Below, piece by piece: positions 24,301 through 34,445 of a stretch of 64,000 bases of DNA (position 1 is its first letter; each line of letters starts with the position of its first letter). The notes beneath the pieces were generated by a model that searched no databases, was not told where the DNA came from, and saw only the letters and a list, made by a program, of their open reading frames with translations. Source of the DNA: Sordaria brevicollis (taxonomy: Eukaryota; Ascomycota; Sordariomycetes; Sordariales; Sordariaceae). The stretch lies in NCBI GenBank assembly GCA_033439795.1, contig JAUTDP010000005.1, positions 1,331,001-1,395,000 of the forward strand, written 5' to 3'. Position numbers and translations under genes: made by a program.

Positions 24301-27060
24301 AATTAGGACGAGATTATTAACGCCCTAATTAGGTATATATTTTTTATAGCTTTTAACGCTTTATCGTTTTTTTATTAACTCCCAATTTAATTTTAATATT
24401 AAAATCGTATAATTTTAATAACGTATCGAAATTTAGAAATTAATTTAATCGCTCTTATAGGCTTTAAAAACTCCCCCTCGTATATTTAAAGATTTATAGA
24501 TAAACGTTTAATAAAATTTCACTACTTTTACTGTATATATATTAATAATATTATTATTTTTAATAAAACGGTAAAGGAGTATATTAAGTACGTACGTAAG
24601 GTTTTAGCCGTATTTTAAGTAATAAATCTAAATATTAACCTATAGAAATCCTTTTTCGGTTTTCCATCCGTAAGACTTCTAGATTTCTACGTTAATAAAC
24701 TAAGTCTTTTAATAATTATAGATAAAGTAAAAGTACTAGTAAAATTTAAAATATTAATTACCTTTAATAATTTCGAAATATATTTAAATTTAACGGGTTT
24801 TTTACGCTGCTTTATCCCCTTCTATAAATAAAAGGTAAAACCTCTTAAAGACTACAAAATAATTATATTAAAAACCGGGCGCGAAGACGGGATATTACCC
24901 TAAAGTAAATCGAAAATAATAAAAAAAAATTATACCTTTAAAGTTAAATTTGTTTTAATAAACCGCGAAAAGGAAATATTTACTATTTTATAAAATTATT
25001 TAACCAAAACGGTATACCTAATTTATTAGAACCTAAATCGTATAACCTTCGTTAAAATTAACGTATTAAAAAGAAGTATAAATATTATCGCTTTTTATAT
25101 TAAAAGTATTATATTTAATTAAAATTAAAAAACTATCCCTATCGATAAAATTCAATTAATTTTATATATTAGCTAGAAATTTACTAAAACCGAGTAGATA
25201 TATTAATTAACCGAAATAAAAATAGCCGGCTTAGTTTAAATAATAAAGAAATTGAAATTATAATTCTAATCGTTAAAATTTCCAACCGTAATTCTTATTA
25301 ATTATAAAGCTACCCCGAATATCGTACGTTAAACTTCTCTCGAAATAACCGATATTAATAAATTCAACCTATATTTTATAATAGCGTTAATTATATTAGC
25401 CTAATTTAAACTAAACGTACGTTATATCCCTAGTAAGATAAATTATATCCTTAATATACTTTTATACTTTCCGACCGTTAATAATAATAAGGAATAAAAA
25501 AAAAATTAAATTAAAAGCGAATTTAACGATATTTAAAAAGAGGGATATACCGTCTTTATAACCGAAATAGATTTAGAATTTAAACGAAAAATTATTAATA
25601 AGTATAAAAAAGACGCTAAATTAACGAAAATTATTAAATTCGTAAAAGATAAGAAAGCGCTATACGAAACTAACCTTACTAAATTACTAATAATTAAAGG
25701 AATATCCTTTTATCTAAATAATAATCTCCTTTTTTACCGAACGTTGAAATAATAATAGAAGCTATATATTTTAAACGAATATATTAAAGAAATATTAAAA
25801 ATAGTTTATAATTTTAAATATTATTTTAATATTAATCGTATAATTAAGGACCTAATATCGTATTCCTTTTTAAAAATAATGCGTAAAGTTAGAAATTATA
25901 TTAACTATTGCCCGGAATATTTAGAGAACGCTACGTCGAAGAAGAAACTTTTAGGAGAAATAAACTTAATTAACGCCTTACCTATCCTTAACTATATTAT
26001 TATAATTAATTTCGTTATTACCTTTCCTATTTATTTAAAAAATAATATATTTAAAATCCCGGACGGAAATTTTAACGCTATTTTTATAATTAACGGTAAA
26101 TATAATAAGCGTACCTTCTATATCCTTAACTAAATTACTTTTAACGTAAAGTAATAAAGAAAATAATTAGTAATATATTTAATATTTTACGATTAAAATT
26201 TACCCTCTATAATTATATCCGACCGGGACCTTAAATTTATATTAAATTTCTAATAGGGAATATTTAAAATTATAGGAATTAAACTTTTAATATCCTCGGC
26301 GTATTATCCTCAAATTAATAAACTTTCGGAAAGAAAAAACTAAATTATCGAAATCGTTATCTAATATTATATCGTTATAAATAAAGTCCTATAAATAAAT
26401 ATATTCCCCGCCCTATAATTTAACTTTAATATAACGTATACCGACGTAATTGGCCGTTCCCCTATTAAATTCTTAATGGAATTTAAATTTCGTACCCTTT
26501 TTAATCTAATTTTTAATTTAAAAAACGACTTTAACGTTAAAGCTATATATATATTAAATTATTTTAAAACGGAATTAATAATTGCCTATATAATAATTAT
26601 TGCGAAAATAAAGTACAATAAAGATAAAACGCCGGCAAAATTCAAAATCGGAGATTAAATTTACTTATATTTATATTATAATTATTATTTATTAAGAAAA
26701 CCCCCTAGGAAATAATCGTAATAAAGAATCGGCCCTTTTAAAGTAATCGGTATTAAAAAATTATTAATAATCGAAATTAATTTCCTAAAGATATAGAAAA
26801 ATTATTATACCGTATTTATTACCTAATTAACGCTAACCCCGGCGGGAAACGATCTTTTTAATTAAAAACCCCCTAATCCGGCCTAAATCGTAAAAAAAGA
26901 CGCTAACGATAATAAAGAATATAAAATCGATAAAATCCTAAGGCGTAAAACCAATTTTAAAAAAGGCCGTCCTATTTTCGAATATTTTATTAAATAAAAA
27001 AATTATAAGAATTAATAAAATTTATATATTCTACGCCTAATTTTATTATAAAACGTTTTA
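21400..27060 (+). pseudogene. Gypsy gag-pol remnant with chromodomain
   Basis: A gag-like stretch with a basic Asn/Arg/Lys-rich tail lies near 22,070-22,330. A retropepsin-like region follows at about 22,690-23,080. RT is clear at 24,220-24,370, and its YVDD box position is 24538-24549, where both Asp codons read AAT. The integrase zinc-binding and core segments include an 84-codon open stretch at 25879-26133 with a DFVTTFP-like core position and a NGKYNKRTF stretch. The GPF/Y-type integrase end is near 26,690-26,860. A chromodomain-like segment at about 26,931-27,050 opens KIDKILRRKTNFKKGRPI, with the downstream Trp codons mutated. Stops interrupt all domains. Confidence 0.82.
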
Positions 27061-28349
27061 AATTTTATTTATATTTATAATAGCGCGTACTTTATTAACG
27101 CTAAAAAATTCAAACCTAAAAAGCCGAAAAAGGTAAAAAAGAATTAGGAAGAGTAATTTAAAAAGGAATAGGGAAAAAAAGTTATTAAAATCCTTAAAAT
27201 AAATTTCGAAGTAAAATTACTTACGCGTTGCGTTTAATTACCCTTCCTTTAATCGTGTAAATTACGTTTCGTCCTATTTTAGGTTAAGAAAGGTAAAAGT
27301 TTACGTATAATTCGATTAATTTACGACTTTTATATAAATATTATATTTATCCTTCGTAAAACTAATTAGTATACCGCAACTTAATATAAATAAATAGAGT
27401 AGACCTACTAAATTTATTTATATTATACCCCTATTCCTATTATTAAATCCTTTCTCAATTTTAAAAATTTTTTCCTCTTTATAATTATAATTGCAATATA
27501 ATAAACCTCTTTTACGAAGAATATTTAAAACGACGAAATTTCTTTAATTAAATTATCCCTTTAATTTATTTTAATATAATTCGTACTAAGAAAAATATAC
27601 CGGTTAAGAAGAATATAATACCGTCGGGCGTTAATAAAATTAATTTTAATTTACTTCCCGAAACGAATAGGTATAAAATAGAGAAAAAAATCGCTATAAT
27701 TAAATAATTCGTTAATAATATTAATAATTTATTTAAAAATTAAAACGTTAAAGTAATTATAATAGTTATATATCGTTATTAAACCTTAAATAATAAATTT
27801 ACCGACCTATTTTAGTATTTAGTAATTAAAACCCTTAAAAACGAATATTTTAATAAAATATACGAATATAGGACTATTAAAAAGAGCCCCCTATTAACCG
27901 GTAGTAAATTTCCGTATATACCCGAACTTAGCGTATTAACGGCCGTGGTTATTATATATTACGCTATTTATAAAAATAAAAAGGATAATAATAAGGAGGT
28001 TTTTATTCTTCCAGCTTTCTTTAACGATTATAAAAATTAAAAAATCTAAAACTATATTATAAATAATAAATTAAAAAAAACGTTAAAAATATACTATTAT
28101 CGTATTTTTAATATTAATTAGAAGGCTAAATATATAGAGAATTACCCGCTTAAAATTTATTTAAATATTAAAGTCCTAATTATCCCTAAGGATTTTAATA
28201 TCGAAATAAATTATTTAAAAATAAAAATACCTTTACTAAAAGTACCTAATATTTAATTTAAAATAAACGATAAATTTATTTAATATTAGGACTTTAAGCC
28301 CAGAAAATTAAAAACCCAATTAATCGAAATTAAGGATAATAGTAATTAA

Positions 28350-29540
28350 AAGGCCGATATCGAAAAGTTTAAGCCTACTAAGAAATTTCTATTTAAGGCC
28401 GTTAATAAGAAAAGCGAAAAAAGTCCCGCCAAACCCGTTAAAACCCCCGAACTAAAAAAAACCGCTAAATTAAACCTATTTAAAAATAGCGAAAAAACCG
28501 AAGAAAAATTTAAAACCGATAATTCGTTAAATTTATCCAATAAAAATTTATTGGAATCGAATAATTCGAACAATTCGAATTCTAATAATTCGAACGGCGA
28601 CCCCGAAGCTAATAAAGATAAAATTAAAAAGAGATTTAAAATCCTTCGTAATCCTTTAAAAAAAATCGAAACGTTTAAAGAAATATAATCCAAAATCGTT
28701 AAAAAGGTCGAAATTATTAAAAAGGTCGAAGTTATTAAGGAAGTTAAAATCGCTAAAAAAATTAAAGCCGTTAAAGAAGCCGAAATTACTAAAAAAATCA
28801 AAGAGGTCGAAAGCGTTAAAAAAATCGAAATCGTTAAAGAGGTCAAAATCGTTAAAGAAGTTAAAGCCGTTAAAAAGGCCAAAATTATTAAAAAAATTAA
28901 AAAAATCGAAGAAATTAAAAAAAAAAAGGCTAAAATTAATAAGAAACTAATTATTAAAAAGGAAAATAGAAAACCTATTATTAAAAACGTATATAACGTA
29001 ATAATTATTAATATAAAAGAGTTTAAATTTAATAAAGATAATATTAACGAAAATAATTATTTAATTACCCTAACCGAAATTAATAAATATATTTACAATA
29101 CTCTATAAGTTTTTAAGAAATAGTAGAAAAAAGAATTAGACCTCCGTTATTAAAATTTAGTTACCTAGTTTAATTTTATAAAAATCGTTTTATTAACCAA
29201 ATATAAATATAGTAAAATAAAGGGTAAAATAAACGTATTAAAAGAAAAGAATAAAAATTTACGCAAAAAGATCAAAATATTAGAAAATAAAGTAAAGGTA
29301 TCGGGTAGGATTAAGGCTAAAGAGAAGGATAGTAATAAATTAAGTATTAAAATTTAAAATTGGGTTATTAAAATAAATATTACGAAAATAAAGAATAAAT
29401 AGAAGAAATTTAAAAGAAAAAATAGTAAATTCAAAAAGATCGAAAATAATTATTATATTTTCCAACCGTCGGTCGAAAAAGGTTTATTCATTTAAACTTC
29501 TAATAAGGAAGACCCGTATAAAACCGAATAATTAAATACT
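28350..29540 (+). pseudogene. Extra open-frame remnant after the chromodomain, Lys/Glu-rich
   Basis: A plus-strand frame from about 28,350 to 29,110 is broken by few stops (TAA near 28,687) despite RIP around it. It has an Asn/Ser tract (28,550-28,600) and then a long run of Lys-Lys-Val-Glu-Ile/Val-like units (28,690-28,930), built from a degenerate repeat of about 9-18 bases. A second coiled-coil-like stretch is near 29,240-29,330. Lys/Glu-rich frames have few CpA sites in sense codons, which may explain the low stop density. It is not a recognised retroelement domain. Confidence 0.5.
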
Positions 29541-29633
29541 ATAATTTTAAAAAAAACCCGCTAACGGAAAAAATTCCAATCTAATTAATAAATAAATAAC
29601 GAAAACGTTATCATTTTTTCTATTCGAAGGTAT

Positions 29634-29868
29634 TAACGCGGGAATTTCCCCGCTACATACTAAGCTTCTATAGTTTATAGGTTAACGCTACTATATACGC
29701 GCAGTCAATGCGTGGCAGGCGTTAATAGGTAAAGTATTTATTATAGATAGAAGCCAACGGGTCGTTAATATTAACGCCCGATTTAGATAATTTATTAATT
29801 AAAATATACATCAATCTTTAACGAGCCCTCTACGCATTGCTACGCTGCGCCCGTGATTCTACGCATTA
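29634..29868 (+). repeat. Gypsy 3' LTR
   Basis: 235 bp, same ends as the 5' copy, and it keeps more G and C in places (e.g. GCGTGGCAGGCG), so the two copies were mutated partly at different sites. Confidence 0.92.
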
Positions 29869-29873
29869 ATTAA
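29869..29873. repeat. Target-site duplication, right copy (gypsy)
   Basis: ATTAA next to the 3' gypsy LTR; partner is ACTAA at 19504-19508. Confidence 0.8.
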
Positions 29874-30337
29874 AGTAAAATTCGTAGCCCTTTCTAACGT
29901 CGCTAAAAAAGTATTATATATTATAAAGCTATTTAAAAATCTTATACTAAAATTCTCCAACCCTACCCTAATTCTCGAATATAATAATATTTAAATACTT
30001 AAAATCCTAAATGTAGAAGTATTAAAATTAATAACCAAATTCCGCTATATTAATATTTATTAATATTAATTAAAATAAGAAATACAAATAAAGATAATCA
30101 AAATATAATATTTCGAAACTTCAAAAATACCCGCAGATAATATAACCAAAATATTAACCGCAAAAAAATATTAAAAATTCAAAAAATTAATAAGGATAGA
30201 TTCTATACGAAATAAAGAAAGTTATCAACGAATAAAATACCCAAGGATTAAAGAAATAAATAAAGAGGAGTAATTAATCTTATATAAATAGCTTCAAATT
30301 TATCTATTTTAAGAAACAAACTATATTTAAGGAGGTA
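29874..30337 (+). pseudogene. Copia pol remnant, 3' part (end of RNase H)
   Basis: Continues the copia RNase H frame broken at 19508: the first codons read VKFVALSNVAKKVLYI, matching the conserved position where copia proteins have AEL/AEFVALS. Further on, a segment corresponding to the terminal ADxxTKxL motif is seen near 30,130-30,165. The 3' end carries the purine tract before the LTR. Confidence 0.85.
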
Positions 30338-30525
30338 TATTAAATTAAAGAGTAGATTCGACCAATAGAAACAAGCTTACGTAAGGCGCCCTAACCACCA
30401 AATTCTAGCTGCAAACCTTCCTAATAGTCTAGGCACCCCCAACTCAGGTTCCACACAACTCTTCTAAATACACACATCAATTTTAACCCTCAATTACAAT
30501 ATCCACTTTGCTGTGCAATCTAACA
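30338..30525 (+). repeat. Copia 3' LTR
   Basis: 188 bp, preceded by AAGGAGG and followed by the ATTAC duplication. Confidence 0.92.
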
Positions 30526-30530
30526 ATTAC
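30526..30530. repeat. Target-site duplication, right copy (copia)
   Basis: ATTAC, identical to 14537-14541. Confidence 0.9.
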
Positions 30531-31295
30531 ACCTGCACCACCCGAGACATTCAAGCCAGGCAACTCCTATATAAATTATTTCCAATTTCAATACATATCT
30601 CGGCCTCTCTGGGCTACCCGGTATATAGCCTGGATGGTTGGACTGCTGACGTTGGCGGGATTATCAACCCCGTCAGCCAACTGCCCAACAAGAGGCGCTA
30701 GTGCTCCCTTTAAAGTCTCTTCATTCCCAGTTCTGCTCGCTTGTTCCTTTTGCTCGGAATTGCGCTTAGCCTGGTCTCTTGCCATTTCCGGTAGGATTCT
30801 CAGCCCAACCGTGGTGTCAAACCCAGGAAACAAGGTGAAGTCGCTCTGTTGTTATTTACCATTGCCGATTTTGCTTCCCGTTTTAGTCTTTGAATCTGCC
30901 ACCCACCCCTATTGGTCCCTACGAGCTACTAATCCGACCCAAATCTGAATCCGAGCGTTGTTAGACGCGGCCTTGTTAATACTTGTGTGTGCTTGACCCA
31001 TCAAAATTCTCACACGGCTTTTCCTACATTTTTTTGGACGATATAGATGGGGCTACTATCGCGAAGAGTCTTGACGTCTTAAATTTTTTTTCATCATACA
31101 ATTGCATACACACGACAAACTACCCAAAGTTGTGTATACAAGTGAGGGAACGAGAAAGCGGCAGCGGTTTTATTGGGCTCGGTTCCAAGAGGTAAAGGTG
31201 AGTGTCTCAGTCAACAATACATCCAAGTAGTCCAGAACATGGACAACCCAGCCGATCCGTTTCGCTAAGTATCATATCCTACAGGTTCAAAAATC
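30531..31295. other. Short gap between the transposon island and the GH3/GNAT-type gene
   Basis: Base composition returns to normal at once after the duplication. An 81-codon open frame on the minus strand (30588-30833) and plus-strand frames are present but have no recognised domain. There is not enough room here for a full GH3 barrel. Confidence 0.5.
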
Positions 31296-33065
31296 ATGAA
31301 CCTGCCAAGATGTTCAGGACATGGACTCGCGAGCAAAAACCCTCATGCGCCCTCTGAACAGTTATCTGCTTTCGAGGGCAGCAATCAAATAGCAACCGTC
31401 ATTCGAGACTCGCCAACATATCTTCCCCTTTTTAGGTCCCTCAAGGAAAACGATATTTTATTGCTTCTCACCCCGGCAGTCACTCCTTGTCAAGTGACCT
31501 CTAACTCTGACACCGGCCATCTGACCAGCGACCCCTTCGAACCACTCGGAAAAGCCTTGGCGAAGAGTCATCCATGGGTTCGGCAGGTTCCTTATATCCC
31601 CAGAAACGGGATCACTGGAACTCATGTCGTTCACATTAGATTGGCAAAATTGGTTATGTTTGTTATCTCGGGACCGCCCTGCTTCGGTCAACCCTCGCAA
31701 GTCTCACTGGCTGAGACTGTACGATCACTATGTGAAAGCCGACCGCTAATATTGTTGGCCTGTTGCAAAATTGGATGGCTAGGACCCCTAGAGAGCTCGT
31801 TCCCCACGGTTGTTCAAGTTTCTGGGTACGCTCCTCTAGAGCTCGAAGCAGCAGCCGATACAGTCCTCGGAAAACAATCACATACAGCAAGGCCAAACGT
31901 CCAAAATCTCATTATAGCGCCAAAATCGTGGCAAGTTGAGGCATGGAATGAGCACCGCGATGTCAGCCCAGCTTACGAGTTGTGGTGCCAATGCTTTCCG
32001 GACAATTTTCGACTCTCTCGGTTCTTGTTTCAGTCTCTTCTCTGCCGTGATGGGTATGCAATGCACTATGTGGTTCGCGAGCCAGGGACTAGCCAACTAC
32101 TGGGATTCTGTGCGACTTATACCACATACATTGACAGCGACTCGGAAAGACTGGTTGGATCTTTGGCTGCCCTTTTTGTTCGGCCGTCTTATCGTCAAAG
32201 GGGAATCGGGCTGAGTTTGCACGACCACGCATTACGCCAGCTAAGGAAGACCCGCGGAGTCTGTCGATTACAACTGGGAAGCACATATCCACGGTTATTC
32301 TACGGAGTTCCGGTGGAAAACCATTCGGAGGATTGGTTCAGTCGACGCAACTGGCGTGTCAAACCTCAGTCTCAGTACAGCCTACCGGGTGCTGGCCAGG
32401 AAACAACCGACTGGTTGCTTGTGTTTGACGACTGGCCGACAACAACAATGACGGAATCGGAACTATTATTTCGGCCTTGCGCATTCAGCGAGTACCACAT
32501 GGTTATGGAGATTGTGGAAAGGGAGTCGAAAGACAAGGACAATATGGGGTGGTACGATCAATATGCCAAACTGGAAGGCACCATGAATATCGACGATATT
32601 GTGCTTGGGATTGACGGGCAAACAATCGTGGCCGTGGCCTTGACGTATGTGAAGAACACGGGGAGTCCGGTTTTTGAGGACTTACCGTGGGCTGGAATGA
32701 TTTCAGACGATGTTGGCGGAGTCACTTGTATTTGCATAGCAGGTGAGTCCTTAGACGAGGGACGGGACCCTACATATCTTTACGGCTGGAGATGCTTACC
32801 ATGACCTGATATAACAGACCAAAACCCTAGTGTGGCAAAGGGGAGAGATGCCATCATGCTTAGGCTTCTCGACAGCTGCGTCCACAAGTTTTCTGATCTA
32901 GGATTGAAAAAGATGTTCATTGATGCAATGAAAGGAGGTGACGAAGGTTTTCAGTCTATGGGTAAGCCCGCAAATATCTTTACAACTGTGAGGGTTCTTC
33001 CGCTAACTCTTCTTCTAGGCTTTCAAAAGTGGGCGAGATACAGAGAGGTCTGGCGTGATGTATAG
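31296..33065 (+). CDS. GH3 C-terminal domain plus GNAT acetyltransferase-like protein, apparently lacking the GH3 barrel
   Basis: Exons 31296-32742, 32818-32961 and 33019-33065 give 545 residues. Residues 50-195 (from DILLLLTPAVTP through TVVQVSGYAPLELEAAADTVLG) resemble the second domain of fungal GH3 beta-N-acetylglucosaminidase-like proteins that carry C-terminal GNAT domains. Residues 205-545 contain a GNAT fold with the acetyl-CoA loop RQRGIG (300-305) after SLAALFVRP. A second GNAT-like half ends GDEGFQSMGFQKWARYREVW. The N-terminal GH3 TIM barrel of the full-length proteins is not encoded here. Both introns are GT-AG and in phase. It may be a truncated gene or a stand-alone form; catalytic glycosidase activity is unlikely. 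Confidence 0.75.
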
Positions 33066-34445
33066 TCCAGATCAGCTTTGGGCGTACGGTCTTATACCTT
33101 TCCCGGCAAAGACCTTGTGAGCGCATGCTATAAAACCAATGGAGATATCACATGCGAAGAGGTGCTGACCACAGCGAAAGAGATGCCGATAACAACCTAA
33201 CATCAGAACAGAAGACTGATGCTGATGGGTGGGCAACGGGTTACTTCACAGAATATTAAGATACCCCGAGACGTGATTTTTGAGATACATACATAGAGCC
33301 TGTTACCGTGTTCAATCCTTCTCCATCCTGGATTCTTTAGTCTTTTCTTGCTGAAGTTCCAGGGTCGGTTAATATTACCATTACGATTACGCTTGTTACA
33401 TATGACCTCCACCTACATTAGATGTTAGAACAGTATCATTACATGCCAAGTTTACATATGCAATCGTCATGGTGGTTTCCGTTTTGGGTTGCCCTGCAGC
33501 CCTTCATTCGATCACGTTATCCCAAAGCTCAGAGCCGTACTTGTAGAGAAACGTTGAACCTCATTGAAGAGAAGAGCTTTTGGTGTGGCAATTGCCAGAT
33601 GCTACTCTCGTCGTGCACAGGATGAAGTCAAGAAAGAGCTGACGACATGCTCTGGGATAGGGAAAGAAGCAGGGAGGAAGCTTGGGCCAATGGATTTCCA
33701 TCCTCGAGATCCTTGCTCGTTAACGTAGAGCTTCCCCTGCTGTTTGCCCTGCTAGCTCTGTTTGGTAACGTCTATCCAGCCAACCCCTCTTCTCTTCTCC
33801 AACGACGCCCATTCTCTTATCCTTCATTCTCACTTTTGGGGGCTGTTCATTTGGTTTGTTTTCAAGTTCACTACCTACCTAGGATCCGAATATCGACGGC
33901 AAGCTAATCAAGGAATCGAATGTTGTCATTGTGGAATTGCGTTTCAGATCTGTACGTGTGTTAGCTCAGTCGTGGAACTCAACTCGGCTTCGATCGACAG
34001 ACAGTATTCCAGCGCGCGCGCGAGAGAGAGAGAGAGAACTCGAGCTCGAGAATAGGTCAGCACTTCCATTCAGCATCTCGGGATTCACAATCCCACCTGA
34101 ACCACCAACCACCTCGCGTTGTCGCCTCCGCACTTTGTCACGCATCTTGTCCAGCTTCATCCAACTCTTGGCCTGGAAACAGCGCCATTAACCTCTCCTA
34201 CATGCTTTGACCACCCCAACCTTCATCGTCGATTATACAACCTCAGCTCTTTGAAGTCTTGGTTCATTCCCACTGCCAAGACTATCTGTATCCTTCATGT
34301 CATTTACACGACGCTCTTCACCCAGTCTTTGAGGAAGCACAGGACGTTCACGTGTGTGTGCGCGACATCGGCGTTCTTCGCCCATCTCGTTTTACTTGTC
34401 TGATTTCTGTCGCGACCCTCGGACCGATCTTAAATAACAAAAACG
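33066..34445. other. Intergenic region and PFF1 leader
   Basis: No coding signal recognised. A (GC)n(GA)n microsatellite is at about 34012-34038. The last 350 bases are CT-rich, as expected for the PFF1 promoter and 5' UTR. Confidence 0.5.
34012..34038. repeat. (GC)n(GA)n microsatellite
   Basis: Alternating GC followed by GA dinucleotides upstream of PFF1. Confidence 0.8.

Larger units (their letters stand above)
19509..29868 (+). mobile_element. Ty3/gypsy chromovirus-type LTR retrotransposon, RIP-mutated, nested in copia
   Basis: Two 235-bp LTRs (19509-19743, 29634-29868) bound a 10,360-bp element with a 5-bp target duplication. The pol order on the plus strand is a retropepsin-like region (about 22,690-23,080), RT (about 24,180-24,600), integrase (about 25,860-26,870), then a chromodomain (about 26,925-27,060). 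RT before integrase plus the terminal chromodomain defines the chromovirus branch of Ty3/gypsy. At more than 10 kb it is long for the group: there is about 1.3 kb before the repeat-bearing gag region and about 2.5 kb after the chromodomain. Stops and lost catalytic residues show it is inactive. In fungi such elements are self-propagating only when intact. Confidence 0.92.
14542..30525 (+). mobile_element. Ty1/copia LTR retrotransposon, RIP-mutated, interrupted by a gypsy element
   Basis: Two 188-bp direct LTRs (14542-14729, 30338-30525) lie inside a perfect 5-bp target duplication ATTAC. Ends read TATC/TATT...AATA/AACA, consistent with an original TG...CA after CpA-to-TpA change. The element itself is about 5.6 kb once the inserted gypsy element is discounted. 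Coding remnants are on the plus strand: integrase (about 16,960-17,160), reverse transcriptase (about 18,200-19,000) and RNase H (about 19,000-19,508, continued 29,874-30,190). A purine tract (AAGGAGG, 30329-30335) sits just before the 3' LTR. The order integrase, then RT, then RNase H defines copia. Almost no CpA/TpG is left and stops are frequent, so it is inactive. Confidence 0.93.

Noticed and set aside
28346..28882. 178-codon minus-strand open frame in the gypsy element
   Set aside because: It is the complement of the Lys/Glu repeat on the plus strand; the Leu/Ile/Thr/Ser-rich product reflects that repeat.
30508..30948. 146-codon open frame starting inside the copia 3' LTR
   Set aside because: It would start in transposon DNA with a non-ATG codon and has no recognised domain.
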